This document shows positions 16,810-27,014 of a stretch of 64,000 nucleotides of DNA, piece after piece. The notes under the pieces are model-generated. The model searched no databases, was not told the DNA's origin, and was given only the letters and a program-made list of their open reading frames with translations. The position numbers were made by a program, and so were the translations under genes. The DNA is from Collinsella sp. (GTDB lineage Bacteria > Actinomycetota > Coriobacteriia > Coriobacteriales > Coriobacteriaceae), in the NCBI GenBank assembly GCA_019414265.1, contig DXMJ01000004.1:1-64000 (forward strand), in the 5' to 3' direction. Position 1 is the stretch's first letter. The number at the start of each line of letters is the position of its first letter.

Positions 16810-18516
16810 CTACGAGTGGACAACCACGCACAGGCCGACTTTGATGCAGTCGTGAAGTGCCTTTGCATCGGCCAGGCGCAGGTTGATGCAACCGTGGCTG
16901 CCGCACCACTTGTAGGAGTTGGGGTCGCCGAAACTCTTGTCGTTTTGCCACGTTGCATCGTGGAAGCCGACCATGTTTCCCTCAAACGGCATCCAATAGC
17001 TTACCGGGCTCTCGTATTTGGGCTTACCGGTCTCGGGGTCCTTGGTACCGATAAGCTTGCTGGCGCCATCGTTGCTGTTGATCTGCCATACTCCCTCGGG
17101 GGTGGCGTCCTCGCCCGGCTTTCCAGAGATAAAGTTGGCCTCCCACACGATATTGCCGCTCTCGTCGTAGTAGCGCGCGTGCTGCTCGGACAGATCGACG
17201 TCGATATACGCCTTCCAGTCGGGCTCTCCCTTTGCGGTAAAGGTGTCGGCCTTCTGGGAGTACTTGATCTCGATTTCGCCGGTCTGCTTGTTGTTAATGG
17301 CGTCCTCGACCTGCTTGGCGAGCGAGCTGCTGTCGATGGACCAACCAAAGTCGCCGCCTTCGACGGCGCACTGCTTGCCATCGGCGCGCGTCCACCAGCG
17401 AGTGGAGCCCACGGTGTTAAAGCCGTTGGCGAGCTCGGCTGCCCAGCTGCTGATCTGCGACGTATCGAGCGTAGGTTTGGCCGGATCGGCAAAGCTGATC
17501 CACTGCAACACGGAGCTGCCATCAACTTTGCCGGCATCCTCGCCGTTGAGCTTGAGGGTCACGTTGACGCCCAGGAAGTTGTTGGCGGCATCGCATGCGG
17601 CCTGAATCTGATCATCGGTCAGCGTTCCGTTGAGCGGCTCATAGGCATCGTTGCCGAGCTTGGAAAGATCTACGGTCTCGGCCAGCGAGGCAAGCTCGAG
17701 CTCGGCATACTTAATGACATGCTCGCGGTTGAGTTTTTCGTTGGAGCGCGCCTTCTCGACGGTAAACTTGCCGGCCTGCTCGTCATAGGAGCTATTGGCC
17801 TCGAACGCGCCCGAACGCCTCTCGTTAAACTCATCGATGGCGGTGCCCAGATCCTTCTCAAACTGCTTTTGGTCAAAGGTATCGGAGAGCATGGACAGGT
17901 CGACGTCTTGATCAAGATCTACTTCGTTGGAGGTAGCGGTTGTTTTGGTCTTGCCGCTTAAGGATTCTACAAGGCGGACCGGCCATACAAAGGCTTCGTT
18001 GTGGTTGATGATCTCTTTTGCGGCAGCTTCGCCGTCGACGATGGGCTCATCGGACTCGGGCTGATAGGTCCAGCTAAAGTCATCGCCCGCCACGGTGAGC
18101 TTATAGTGCTTCCACGCCGAGTTGACCTTGGTGGCGGCAGACGAAGCGTTGGAGAACGAGACGTCGACGCCGGCGATGGTGGTGTTGGGGTAGGCTACCT
18201 GCGAAAACGCTACGACGCCTACGATATAGACAATGACGATAAGACCCAGGAGGACAAAGAGCGTCGTCTTTTTGCCCGACTTATTGTTCCCGGTGGGTTT
18301 GCGCGCGGGGCCGCGATCGCCTCGACCGTGCGTGGGGGGCTGCTTGGGCGTATTGCCGTTTGCCTGGCGCTGCTGGTTCGGGCGTTGCGAAGCGTTTGCC
18401 GCACCACGCTGCTGACCGTGGCTCGGCGCGATAGGACGCGGCGACTGAACGCCGCCGGTGTGCCTGCTCGGCTGCTGCGGATCGGGAATCAGTTGAGTTC
18501 GATCGTTTTGCGACAT
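16810..18516 (-). CDS. L,D-transpeptidase (YkuD domain) with PG-binding region
   Basis: A 568-residue cell-wall enzyme. Residues ~1-80 are a Gln/Pro/Arg-rich cytoplasmic region, then one membrane segment (FVLLGLIVIVYIVGVVAF). A long external region of the type found with PG_binding_4 domains follows, and a C-terminal YkuD domain with the catalytic motif GSHGCINLRL completes it. It would form 3-3 peptidoglycan cross-links or anchor proteins. ATG 18516 is preferred because AAGGA lies ten bases upstream; ATG 18525 is in frame but abuts that site. Confidence 0.9.
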   Translation of the reverse strand: MSQNDRTQLIPDPQQPSRHTGGVQSPRPIAPSHGQQRGAANASQRPNQQRQANGNTPKQPPTHGRGDRGPARKPTGNNKSGKKTTLFVLLGLIVIVYIVGVVAFSQVAYPNTTIAGVDVSFSNASSAATKVNSAWKHYKLTVAGDDFSWTYQPESDEPIVDGEAAAKEIINHNEAFVWPVRLVESLSGKTKTTATSNEVDLDQDVDLSMLSDTFDQKQFEKDLGTAIDEFNERRSGAFEANSSYDEQAGKFTVEKARSNEKLNREHVIKYAELELASLAETVDLSKLGNDAYEPLNGTLTDDQIQAACDAANNFLGVNVTLKLNGEDAGKVDGSSVLQWISFADPAKPTLDTSQISSWAAELANGFNTVGSTRWWTRADGKQCAVEGGDFGWSIDSSSLAKQVEDAINNKQTGEIEIKYSQKADTFTAKGEPDWKAYIDVDLSEQHARYYDESGNIVWEANFISGKPGEDATPEGVWQINSNDGASKLIGTKDPETGKPKYESPVSYWMPFEGNMVGFHDATWQNDKSFGDPNSYKWCGSHGCINLRLADAKALHDCIKVGLCVVVHS

Positions 18517-18573
18517 CGTGTGCATATCCTTCGAATTTCGCCTTGCGGCTCATCGTGTTTTTACTGGGCTTGC

Positions 18574-18579
18574 ATTATA
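18574..18579 (-). promoter_or_regulatory. Likely -10 box for the L,D-transpeptidase gene
   Basis: On the minus strand this hexamer reads TATAAT, an exact consensus, about 58 bases before the chosen start codon. No convincing -35 box is seen at the usual distance. Confidence 0.4.
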
Positions 18580-18625
18580 GCGATTACCTAGTTGATTGTG
18601 GTATGGAAACGGTGGCATTCAAAAG

Positions 18626-18647
18626 AGGTGGGACATTTGTCCCACCT
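18626..18647 (-). terminator. Terminator after sdaA
   Basis: Perfect 9-bp stem AGGTGGGAC (18626-18634) and GTCCCACCT (18639-18647) with a four-base loop. On the minus strand it is followed by CTTTTG. It sits 19 bases beyond the sdaA stop codon. Confidence 0.6.
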
Positions 18648-18665
18648 TCGAGTCGTTCTTTGTCG

Positions 18666-20273
18666 CTATCCGCACACACCGCATTTTGCACAGGCCGAAA
18701 GTGCGGCCGGAGCCTGCGCGATGCCGCCCTTTGCCGTCTCGCGCAGCGTGGCCGGCAACGCGTGGCCCACCGAGAGCATGACGTGTGCCATCTGGTCAAA
18801 CGGCACCAGGCTCTTAATGCCGGCGAGGGCGAGTTGTGCGGAGCTAAAGGCGGCTGCCACGCCGATGGCGTTGCGGTTTTGGCAGGGCACCTCCACGAGG
18901 CCACCGACGGGGTCACAAACGAGGCCCAGCAGATTACTCAGCGCGATGGAACTGGCGTCGAGCGCCTGCTCGGGTGTGCCGCCGAGCATCTGCACTAGCG
19001 CGGCGGCGGCCATGGCGGCCGCACTTCCGACCTCGGCCTGACAGCCGCCCTCGGCGCCGGCGACGCAGGCGCTCGTGGTGAGGTTGAGGCCGATGGCGGC
19101 TGCGCAGTAGAGCGCGTCCATGACCTGCTCGTCGTCGAGCTGAAGGTGATCGGCGAGCGCCAGCACGCAGCCGGGCACGACACCCGCGGAGCCTGCCGTG
19201 GGAGCGGCGACGATCACTCCCATCGTGGCGGAGCGTTCGAGCACGGCCATCGCGCGGGCCACGGCGTCGGTTTGAACGGTGCCCATCAGGCTCGTGCTCA
19301 AATCGTTGCGGCCGGTGGCATCGACGAGTTTAGCCTCGCCGCCGATAAGCCCGCCGAGCGATTGCTGCGGATTGACGATGGGGGTCGTGGTCTCCTCGCG
19401 CATGACGTCGAGCACGCGGCGCATGGCGGCGACGGCGTGGGCCTCGCCGGTCAGACGTGCCTCGCGCACGGCCATGACGGCGCCGATGTTGAGCCCCAGT
19501 TCCTCGCACGCATCGAGCAGCTGCTCGCCGTCGTCGAAGATTTCCTTTGCCGAGACGCCGGGGGAGAGCGACGAGGCAGAACCGGGGAGTTCGATAAAGG
19601 TCGCGTAATCGACATTGTCGAGCTTGCGGAGCATGGGGACGACGGTGTCGTCGGGGGCGCCGTCGGTCTCAAAGACGGAGTAGGCCTGGCCGCCCACTTC
19701 GGTGCGGTAGGTGCGGCAGAAGGCGATGTTCACATGGGCGTAGGCGAGCAGGTTGGTGAGCGCTGCGAGCACGCCGGGGACGTCCTGGTGCGCCACGAAG
19801 AGCGTGGAATACATGCCCGAGATGTCGACGCCGACGCCGTTAATGCGGCTGATGCGCATCTTGCCGCCGCCTAAGCTCTCGCCGCGGACCTGCGCCGTGG
19901 CGCCCGTGGCGTCGACCATATCGATGTCGACGGTGTTGGGGTGGATGGAGGCGTCGTCGCCCTTGATGTCAAAGTGATATTCGAGGCCCTGCCCACGTGC
20001 GAGGTCAAAGGCCTGCTTGATGTTCTCGTCATCGGTGTCGAGGCCCAGAATGCCCGCGACGAGAGCGCGGTCGGTGCCGTGGCCGCGGTAGGTGTGGGCG
20101 AAGGAATTCCACAGGCCAAAGGTGACTTTGGTGATGCGGCCTTCCAGCAGGCTGGCGGCAACTTGTGCGCAGCGCAGGGCGCCAGCGGTGTGCGATGAGC
20201 TGGGGCCGACCATGACGGGGCCCAAGATCTCGAATGCCGAGGTCGTAGCTAGTGTTTGCGGCTTGCCTGCCAT
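18666..20273 (-). CDS. sdaA: L-serine ammonia-lyase (iron-sulfur dependent, single chain)
   Basis: A 535-residue enzyme that deaminates L-serine to pyruvate and ammonia with an oxygen-sensitive [4Fe-4S] cluster. The N-terminal beta domain has GPSSSHTAGALRCAQ and an ACT-like section (~140-220). The C-terminal alpha domain has APTAGSAGVVPGC, CVAGAEGGCQAEVGSA and CDPVGGLVEVPCQNRNA, whose cysteines fit cluster ligands. The protein ends in CAKCGVCG. In the Legionella enzyme a C-terminal cysteine reaches the active site, so this Cys-rich end may matter. ATG 20273 has AGGAG upstream; the frame is open to 20345 but lacks a better site. Confidence 0.92.
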   Translation of the reverse strand: MAGKPQTLATTSAFEILGPVMVGPSSSHTAGALRCAQVAASLLEGRITKVTFGLWNSFAHTYRGHGTDRALVAGILGLDTDDENIKQAFDLARGQGLEYHFDIKGDDASIHPNTVDIDMVDATGATAQVRGESLGGGKMRISRINGVGVDISGMYSTLFVAHQDVPGVLAALTNLLAYAHVNIAFCRTYRTEVGGQAYSVFETDGAPDDTVVPMLRKLDNVDYATFIELPGSASSLSPGVSAKEIFDDGEQLLDACEELGLNIGAVMAVREARLTGEAHAVAAMRRVLDVMREETTTPIVNPQQSLGGLIGGEAKLVDATGRNDLSTSLMGTVQTDAVARAMAVLERSATMGVIVAAPTAGSAGVVPGCVLALADHLQLDDEQVMDALYCAAAIGLNLTTSACVAGAEGGCQAEVGSAAAMAAAALVQMLGGTPEQALDASSIALSNLLGLVCDPVGGLVEVPCQNRNAIGVAAAFSSAQLALAGIKSLVPFDQMAHVMLSVGHALPATLRETAKGGIAQAPAALSACAKCGVCG

Positions 20274-20297
20274 ATGCGCTCCTGTTCTATCCCGTCG

Positions 20298-20416
20298 TTC
20301 CGAGGACTTTGGTATTTGATCGCCTGCTCTACAGTCCTGGCTCACACGGAGGCCACATTAAGTGGCCTCCGGCTCGTGCGGAACTCGCGATCGACCAAAT
20401 ACCAAAGCCCTCGGAA
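20298..20416. repeat. Long imperfect palindrome upstream of sdaA
   Basis: The outer arms are nearly complementary over ~24 bases: TTCCGAGGACTTTGGTATTT starting at 20298, and its partner ending at 20416. The centre carries a perfect GGAGGCCAC/GTGGCCTCC stem (20348-20356 and 20362-20370). The whole can fold into one ~119-base hairpin. The 311-base gap between sdaA and metK (20274-20584) otherwise holds only the metK terminator. The element may be a repeat or an RNA structure; no gene is seen in it. Confidence 0.6.
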
Positions 20417-20515
20417 CTTAGGATACATGGTAGGGGCACGCTTGCTGCAAAATTCATCAGCTGGGAACCTATTCTGTGTCCCATGTCGACTCATCTTCGC
20501 CACCGGTTAATATAA

Positions 20516-20547
20516 AAGAGGTACCGGTTGTTCCGGTACCTCTTTTT
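20516..20547 (-). terminator. Terminator after metK (bidirectional sequence)
   Basis: Perfect 12-bp stem AAGAGGTACCGG (20516-20527) and CCGGTACCTCTT (20533-20544) with loop TTGTT. T-runs flank it on both strands. It lies 37 bases beyond the metK stop codon. Confidence 0.8.
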
Positions 20548-20584
20548 GGCGTGTTTCTATTTGGCTGTGGCTTTTCTCGTTAGC

Positions 20585-21865
<1,281 letters not shown>

Positions 21866-21974
21866 GATTGTCCTTTCAAAAACGTGTCCCAGCGACCGTT
21901 ACCATTCCGCCGGGCTCTCTATGCAAGGGCACATCATAGCGCGTAAATCAAACATTCACACCCTTTCCGCACCT

Positions 21975-22126
21975 ACTCATTGGGGACAGACTTAATTACT
22001 CATTGGGGACAGACTTAATTACTCATTGGGGACAGACTTAAATGACCAGTCTTAAACCAAGAATGTCCCCAATGACTACAACGACTGGTCATTTAAGTCT
22101 GTCCCCAATGAGTAGTCCCCAATGAC
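21975..22126. repeat. GGGGACAGACTTA repeat cluster with a 32-bp perfect inverted repeat (RAYT/REP-like)
   Basis: A 23-bp unit (ACTCATTGGGGACAGACTTA plus ATT) occurs head to tail at 21975 and 21998, and a third copy begins at 22021. The third copy continues into a 32-bp arm (22020-22051) that is exactly complementary to 22083-22114. Extra GTCCCCAATGAC copies lie in the loop and at 22115. GGGGACAGACTTAAAT-type termini are typical of repeats mobilised by REP-associated tyrosine transposases. No transposase is present here, so this would be a non-autonomous array. Confidence 0.75.
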
Positions 22127-22165
22127 TGGGTCGGTGCCCTTTGTGCGGAGGTTGCTTTGATGCTT

Positions 22166-22171
22166 TATAAT
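22166..22171 (+). promoter_or_regulatory. Likely -10 box for gltX
   Basis: An exact TATAAT lies 40 bases before the gltX start codon. The nearest -35-like hexamer is TTGTGC at 22141-22146, with a 19-base spacer that is longer than usual. Confidence 0.4.
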
Positions 22172-22211
22172 GGTGCGGTTAGACATCCATCCTGCAATCG
22201 AGGAGATTTCC

Positions 22212-23687
22212 ATGGCATCAGACGTTCGCGTCCGCTTTGCACCCTCACCGACGGGCAAGCTGCACATCGGCGGCGCCCGCACCGCTATCTATAACTGGGC
22301 TTTCGCCCGTGCAAACGGCGGCACGTTCATCCTGCGCATTGACGACACCGACCCCACCCGCTCTACCGACGAGAACACGCAGATTATCCTGCGCGCCATG
22401 CGTTGGCTGGGCCTGGACTGGGACGAGGGTCCCGAGGTGGGCGGCGATTTTGGCCCCTACGCCCAGACCGAGCGCCTGGACCTGTACAAGCAGGCCGCCC
22501 AGAAGCTTTGGGACGAGGGCAAGGCCTATCCCTGCTTCTGCACCAAGGAGCAGCTCGACGCCGATCGCAAGGCCGCGCAGGAGCGCAAGGACCCCTTCCA
22601 GGGCTATCAGCGCCGTTGCCGCGACCTTGATCCCGAGGAGGCCCGCCGTCGCATCGAGGCCGGCGAGTCCTACGTCCTGCGCATCAAGGTGCCCGAGGAC
22701 CGCGGCGACGTCGTCATCCACGACGCCGTTCACGGCGAGGTGACCTTCGACGCCAAGGAGCTCGACGACTTTGTCATCTTCCGCTCCGATGGCACGCCCA
22801 CGTACAACTTTGCGACCGTCGTCGACGACGCCATGATGAAGATCACCCATGTCATCCGCGGCGACGACCACCTCTCCAACACCCCGCGTCAGGTCATGGT
22901 CTACGAGGCCCTCGGCGCGCCCGTGCCCACGTTCGCCCACATCTCCATGATTCTGGGCGCCGACGGCAAGAAGCTCTCCAAGCGCCACGGCGCCACCTCA
23001 GTGGAGGAGTACCGCGACGCCGGCTACCTGTCCGACGCTTTCGTCAACTATCTGGCGCTGCTCGGCTGGTCGCTTGACGGCGAGACCACGATCATTCCGC
23101 GCGATGTCCTGGCCAGCAAGTTCTCACTCGACCGCATCTCCAAGAACCCGGCGACCTTCGACCCCAAGAAGCTCGACTGGGTCAATGCCGAATACATCAA
23201 CGGCATGTCCGATGCCCAGTTTGCCGACGAGATCATGGTCCCCGAGCTGCACGAGGCGGGTCTCATCGAGGGCAACGTCGAGTACGGCGAGGACTGGATT
23301 GACGCACTCGCTGCCATCGTCAAGCCGCGCACCAAGATGCCGGCCGACGCCGTGACCGTCGCCGCTCCCATCTTTGCTACGGCCGAGACGCTCGAGTATG
23401 ACGAGAAATCCGTTAACAAGGGCCTGGCCAAGGAGGGTATGGGTTCAATTCTGGACGCCGCCAAGGCCGCGCTCGAGGGCGTGGACGAGTGGACAGCCGC
23501 GAACATCGACGCCGCGCTTGAGCCGCTTCCCGAGCAGATGGACCTCAAGAAGCGCGTGGTGTTCCAGGCCGTGCGCGTCGCCGTTTGTGGCAACATGGTG
23601 AGCCCTCCGCTGGGCGAGACCATGGCGCTCGTCGGCCGTGACGACTGTCTGGCGCGTATCGACCGCGCCCGCACGATGGCGCTGTAG
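22212..23687 (+). CDS. gltX: GltX, glutamyl-tRNA synthetase
   Basis: A 491-residue class I aminoacyl-tRNA synthetase. The HIGH-type motif is in RFAPSPTGKLHIGGARTAIY and the KMSKS-type motif is KKLSKRHGA, both in the Rossmann catalytic domain; the C-terminal third is the helical anticodon-binding domain. The frame opens at 22170, but ATG 22212 has a GAGGAG ribosome-binding site and gives the canonical N-terminus. Whether it also charges tRNA-Gln (non-discriminating) cannot be told from this window. Confidence 0.96.
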   Translation: MASDVRVRFAPSPTGKLHIGGARTAIYNWAFARANGGTFILRIDDTDPTRSTDENTQIILRAMRWLGLDWDEGPEVGGDFGPYAQTERLDLYKQAAQKLWDEGKAYPCFCTKEQLDADRKAAQERKDPFQGYQRRCRDLDPEEARRRIEAGESYVLRIKVPEDRGDVVIHDAVHGEVTFDAKELDDFVIFRSDGTPTYNFATVVDDAMMKITHVIRGDDHLSNTPRQVMVYEALGAPVPTFAHISMILGADGKKLSKRHGATSVEEYRDAGYLSDAFVNYLALLGWSLDGETTIIPRDVLASKFSLDRISKNPATFDPKKLDWVNAEYINGMSDAQFADEIMVPELHEAGLIEGNVEYGEDWIDALAAIVKPRTKMPADAVTVAAPIFATAETLEYDEKSVNKGLAKEGMGSILDAAKAALEGVDEWTAANIDAALEPLPEQMDLKKRVVFQAVRVAVCGNMVSPPLGETMALVGRDDCLARIDRARTMAL

Positions 23688-23710
23688 TCGCTGCACAAAC
23701 GTTTGTATCC

Positions 23711-23740
23711 GAGCCCCGTTCACCCCGAGCGGGGCTCTTG
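23711..23740 (+). terminator. Terminator after gltX
   Basis: GAGCCCCG (23711-23718) pairs with CGGGGCTC (23730-23737), followed by TTGTTT. It lies 24 bases after the gltX stop. Confidence 0.75.
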
Positions 23741-23827
23741 TTTCTGTACCGATGAGTGGGTTGCTGGGACATAATAATCAGTAGTGTTTGTCCCAGCTCT
23801 TTCAGGTCTGTTCGTTAGAGGTGGTGT

Positions 23828-26281
23828 ATGGCTCAACAACTGTCGCTGTTTGGTTCACCGGAACCGGAGGAGTCTCCGGCGGCACCGGCATCCGCTGCTG
23901 CCTCGGCCAAGCCCGAGCCTGCACCTGAGCCCATTGCCGCCTACGCGAGCGTGGTTCTCGACATTCCTACCCGAGCGCTGTCCGAGCCATTCGCCTACTG
24001 CATTCCCCAGTCCCTTGCCAACGAGGCGCAGATCGGATCCACGGTCCTGGTTCACTTTGGTAACCGTGCCGCCGCGGGCTATGTCGTCGACATTGCGCCT
24101 GAGCTGGGCGACCTGCAGGGTAACAACGCCCTCGACCCCGCGCGCATTAAAGCCGTCGAGGCTATCCTCAGCAAACCGCTCTTTACCGCCGAGGCTGCAC
24201 GCATTGCGCGCTGGATGAGCCGCGAGTATGTCGCGACGCTTTCCGAGTGCCTGCGCCTGTTTTTGCCACCGGGCGGCAGCCCGCGTGTGGTCAAGGGCGA
24301 CGACGGCGTGTGGACGGTTGAACGTCCAGCCGTCAAACCCATCCAAAACCGCTGGGTGATGCTTACGCCCGAAGGCTTTGACTACACGCCACCCAAGACC
24401 GCGGTCCGCCAGCGCCAACTCATCGAGGCGCTCCAGTGTGGTCCTGTCACGACGCGCGACCTCAACCTTCTCTATAACAGTATGTCGGCGACCATCAAGT
24501 CGCTCGAAAAACGCGGCGTCGTGGTGGTGGAAGAGCGCCGCGCCTGGCGTGGCTGCAGCGAGCAGACCACGCTGTCCTCGGCAAGCGGCAAGGCGCCGGT
24601 CTCCCTTACCAACGGCCAGCAACAGGCACTCGCGCAGATTGAGCGCGCCCGTCTGGACGCTCATGGCGACGTGGTGCTGGTCGACGGCGTCACCGGCTCC
24701 GGCAAAACCGAGGTTTACCTCTCCGCCATCGAGCGCGTGCTCGCAGCCGGTCGCTCTGCCTGCGTGCTGGTGCCCGAGATCTCACTGACGGCCCAGACCG
24801 TCGGCCGCTTCCGCTCGCGCTTTGGTGAGACGGTCGCGGTTTTCCACTCGCGTCTTTCGGCTGGCGAGCGCCTGGACCAGTGGGACATGGTTGCCAGTGG
24901 CGCCGCGCGTGTGGTCGTGGGAGCTCGTTCGGCGCTTTTTTGCCCGCTCAGCGACCTTGGTCTCATCATCATCGACGAGGAGCACGAGACTAGTTACAAG
25001 CAGGGCTCCAGTCCGCGCTACCATGCGCGCGAGGTGGCAGCCGAGATGGCGCGCCGCTATCGCTGCCCGCTCGTGCTGGGGTCGGCCACGCCTTCTGCCG
25101 AGGCCCTCGACCGCTGCCGCCGCGGCATGTATAACGGTGCCACCTGGACGCGTGTCGAGATGCCCGAGCGCCCCGGACACGCCGTGCTGCCTACGGTCCG
25201 CATTGCCGACCTGCGTCGCGAGTTCGCACACGGCAGCCGCTCCATGTTCTCAAAACCGCTGATGGAAGGCCTGGAGCGTGTGGTCGAGCGCCGCGAAAAG
25301 GCCGTGCTGCTGCACAACCGCCGCGGTTTTGCGCCGTTTTTGATGTGCCGCGAGTGCGGCTGCGTTCCCACCTGCAACCACTGCTCCACCGCGCTTACGT
25401 ATCACGAGCGCACGCACACGCTGCAGTGTCACACATGCGGTTCGTCTTGGCGCGTGCAGCCGTATCCCGCGCCCACGAGCCGTTGCCCCAAATGTGGCAG
25501 TCGCTACCTGGCAAAAATGGGGCTGGGCACTCAGCAGATCGAGGACGCGCTGCACCAGATGCTGCCCGAGGACGTCGCCATTATTCGCATGGATGCCGAT
25601 TCCACGCGCGGCAAGGATGCGCACAAAAAGTTGCTCGAGCAGTTCGATGCCGCCGATTGCGCGGTGCTGCTGGGCACCCAGATGATTGCCAAGGGCCTCG
25701 ACTTTCCCGAGGTCACGCTTGTGGGCGTGGTCAATGCAGACTTTGCGTTAAAGCTGCCCGATTTTAGAGCAGGGGAGCGCGCCTACGATTTACTGGAGCA
25801 GGTCGCCGGCCGTGCCGGTCGCGGCGATCGTCCCGGTGAGGTGATCATCCAGACCTACCTGCCCGAGGATCCGGTCATTCGCGCCGTCGCTAAGCACGAC
25901 CGTTCGATCTTTACCGACTACGACCTGGACCAGCGCCGCGACGCCCTGTATCCACCGTTCGTGCGTCTGGTCAACATTTTGGTGTGGTCGGCGAACCGAG
26001 ACGACGCGCAAGACTACATCGGCCGCATCGCCAAGCTCCTCAAGCGTCGCTGGCATGCCGCCGCGCCCGATTTTTTGCGGGCAGGGAGTGCCGCGCCGCA
26101 GGTGCTGGGCCCGGCTTCGTGTGTAATCGAGAGAGCCAAGGACCGTTACCGCTTCCATCTGCTTGTGAAGTCGCCCGTGGGGTACCATGTCTCTGATGAT
26201 ATCGACGCCTGCCTCAAAGAGGTGGGCTCCGTGCGCGGCGTGAGCGTGAGCGTTGACGTCGACGCCTATGATTTGATGTAA
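23828..26281 (+). CDS. priA: PriA, primosomal replication restart helicase
   Basis: An 817-residue DEAH-type superfamily 2 helicase that reloads the replisome at stalled forks. After a ~40-residue Pro/Ala-rich N-terminal extension comes the 3'-DNA-binding domain. Walker A is GVTGSGKTEVYL and Walker B is LIIIDEEHETSYKQ. A zinc-binding insert follows with CRECGCVPTCNHCS and CHTCGSSW...CPKCGS, then the C-terminal helicase lobe (LLGTQMIAKGLDFPEVTLV, QVAGRAGRG). It begins the common priA-def-fmt-rsmB string, 12 to 18 bases before def. Confidence 0.95.
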   Translation: MAQQLSLFGSPEPEESPAAPASAAASAKPEPAPEPIAAYASVVLDIPTRALSEPFAYCIPQSLANEAQIGSTVLVHFGNRAAAGYVVDIAPELGDLQGNNALDPARIKAVEAILSKPLFTAEAARIARWMSREYVATLSECLRLFLPPGGSPRVVKGDDGVWTVERPAVKPIQNRWVMLTPEGFDYTPPKTAVRQRQLIEALQCGPVTTRDLNLLYNSMSATIKSLEKRGVVVVEERRAWRGCSEQTTLSSASGKAPVSLTNGQQQALAQIERARLDAHGDVVLVDGVTGSGKTEVYLSAIERVLAAGRSACVLVPEISLTAQTVGRFRSRFGETVAVFHSRLSAGERLDQWDMVASGAARVVVGARSALFCPLSDLGLIIIDEEHETSYKQGSSPRYHAREVAAEMARRYRCPLVLGSATPSAEALDRCRRGMYNGATWTRVEMPERPGHAVLPTVRIADLRREFAHGSRSMFSKPLMEGLERVVERREKAVLLHNRRGFAPFLMCRECGCVPTCNHCSTALTYHERTHTLQCHTCGSSWRVQPYPAPTSRCPKCGSRYLAKMGLGTQQIEDALHQMLPEDVAIIRMDADSTRGKDAHKKLLEQFDAADCAVLLGTQMIAKGLDFPEVTLVGVVNADFALKLPDFRAGERAYDLLEQVAGRAGRGDRPGEVIIQTYLPEDPVIRAVAKHDRSIFTDYDLDQRRDALYPPFVRLVNILVWSANRDDAQDYIGRIAKLLKRRWHAAAPDFLRAGSAAPQVLGPASCVIERAKDRYRFHLLVKSPVGYHVSDDIDACLKEVGSVRGVSVSVDVDAYDLM

Positions 26282-26299
26282 CAACCTGAAAGGATGGCC

Positions 26300-26836
26300 A
26301 TGGAAGCCAACGGAATCGTACTGTCGCCCGACCCTCGTTTGCGCCAGGAGTGCGCCGTCATCGAGGAGATCAACCCGGCGATCGAGGCGCTTGCCGAGAA
26401 GATGAAGAAGATGATGTTCGAGAACGGCGGCTGCGGCCTGGCTGCTCCGCAGATCGGCGAGCTCATCCAGCTCGTCACCATCGACTGCGACTACACCGAC
26501 AAGAACGACTATGACCCGTACGTGCTCATCAACCCCGTGATCGTGGAGCAGAGCGACCATCTGGTGCCGTTTAGCGAGGGCTGCCTGTCCATCCCTGGCA
26601 TTAGCTGCGAGATCGAGCGTCCCGACCATGTCGTCGTCGAGGCGTACGACTTGGACGCAAACCTGATTCGCTACGAGGCTACGGGCGACCTGTTCTGCGT
26701 GTGCCTGCAGCACGAGATCGATCACCTGCATGGCAACACTATGTTCGAGCGACTGAAGCCCATGCAAAGGCTCAAGGCCGTCAAGGAGTACCAGGACGCC
26801 CTGGCCCGCGGCGCTCGACCGGGCGAGACGGAGTAG
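26300..26836 (+). CDS. def: Def, peptide deformylase
   Basis: A 178-residue metalloenzyme removing the formyl group from nascent proteins. All three family motifs are present: GGCGLAAPQIG, EGCLSIPG (metal-ligand Cys) and HEIDHLHG (two His ligands and catalytic Glu). ATG 26300 is preferred over ATG 26294 because the AAAGGA ribosome-binding site would touch the latter. The gene lies with priA upstream and fmt downstream, linking formylation and deformylation. Confidence 0.95.
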   Translation: MEANGIVLSPDPRLRQECAVIEEINPAIEALAEKMKKMMFENGGCGLAAPQIGELIQLVTIDCDYTDKNDYDPYVLINPVIVEQSDHLVPFSEGCLSIPGISCEIERPDHVVVEAYDLDANLIRYEATGDLFCVCLQHEIDHLHGNTMFERLKPMQRLKAVKEYQDALARGARPGETE

Positions 26837-26844
26837 GTTTGTCC

Positions 26845-26940
26845 GTCCCCGGGGCGCCCGCCTATATCATCCCGTGCTCAAACATTCTCGCTGCGCTGCG
26901 AAACTGCGCGCGGAACGATATAGGCGGGCGCCCCGGGGAC
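26845..26940. repeat. 24-bp perfect inverted repeat flanking a 48-base spacer
   Basis: GTCCCCGGGGCGCCCGCCTA... (26845-26868) and its exact complement (26917-26940) form a very stable GC-rich stem. It starts eight bases after the def stop. It has no U-tract, so it is more likely a repeat element or mRNA-stabilising structure than a simple terminator. Confidence 0.75.
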
Positions 26941-27014
26941 TACGTTGACGCTGCTTGACTCGCCCGGGTGCCGTCGGGCCAGGGATGGGCGTCTTCGCTG
27001 ATAGGTGCTTTGCT

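Larger units (their letters stand above)
21866..22211. other. Intergenic region between metK and gltX
   Basis: The 346 bases between the divergent metK and gltX genes contain the repeat cluster at 21975-22126 and a probable gltX -10 box. No other gene or RNA structure is apparent. Confidence 0.7.

Noticed and set aside
15442..17961. 839-codon open frame on the plus strand
   Set aside because: Antisense of the adaptor and L,D-transpeptidase genes, which have clear domains and starts; no ribosome-binding site or known motif in the antisense product.
21975..22126. Possible CRISPR array
   Set aside because: The direct copies abut one another without unique spacers, one copy is inverted and no cas genes are present.
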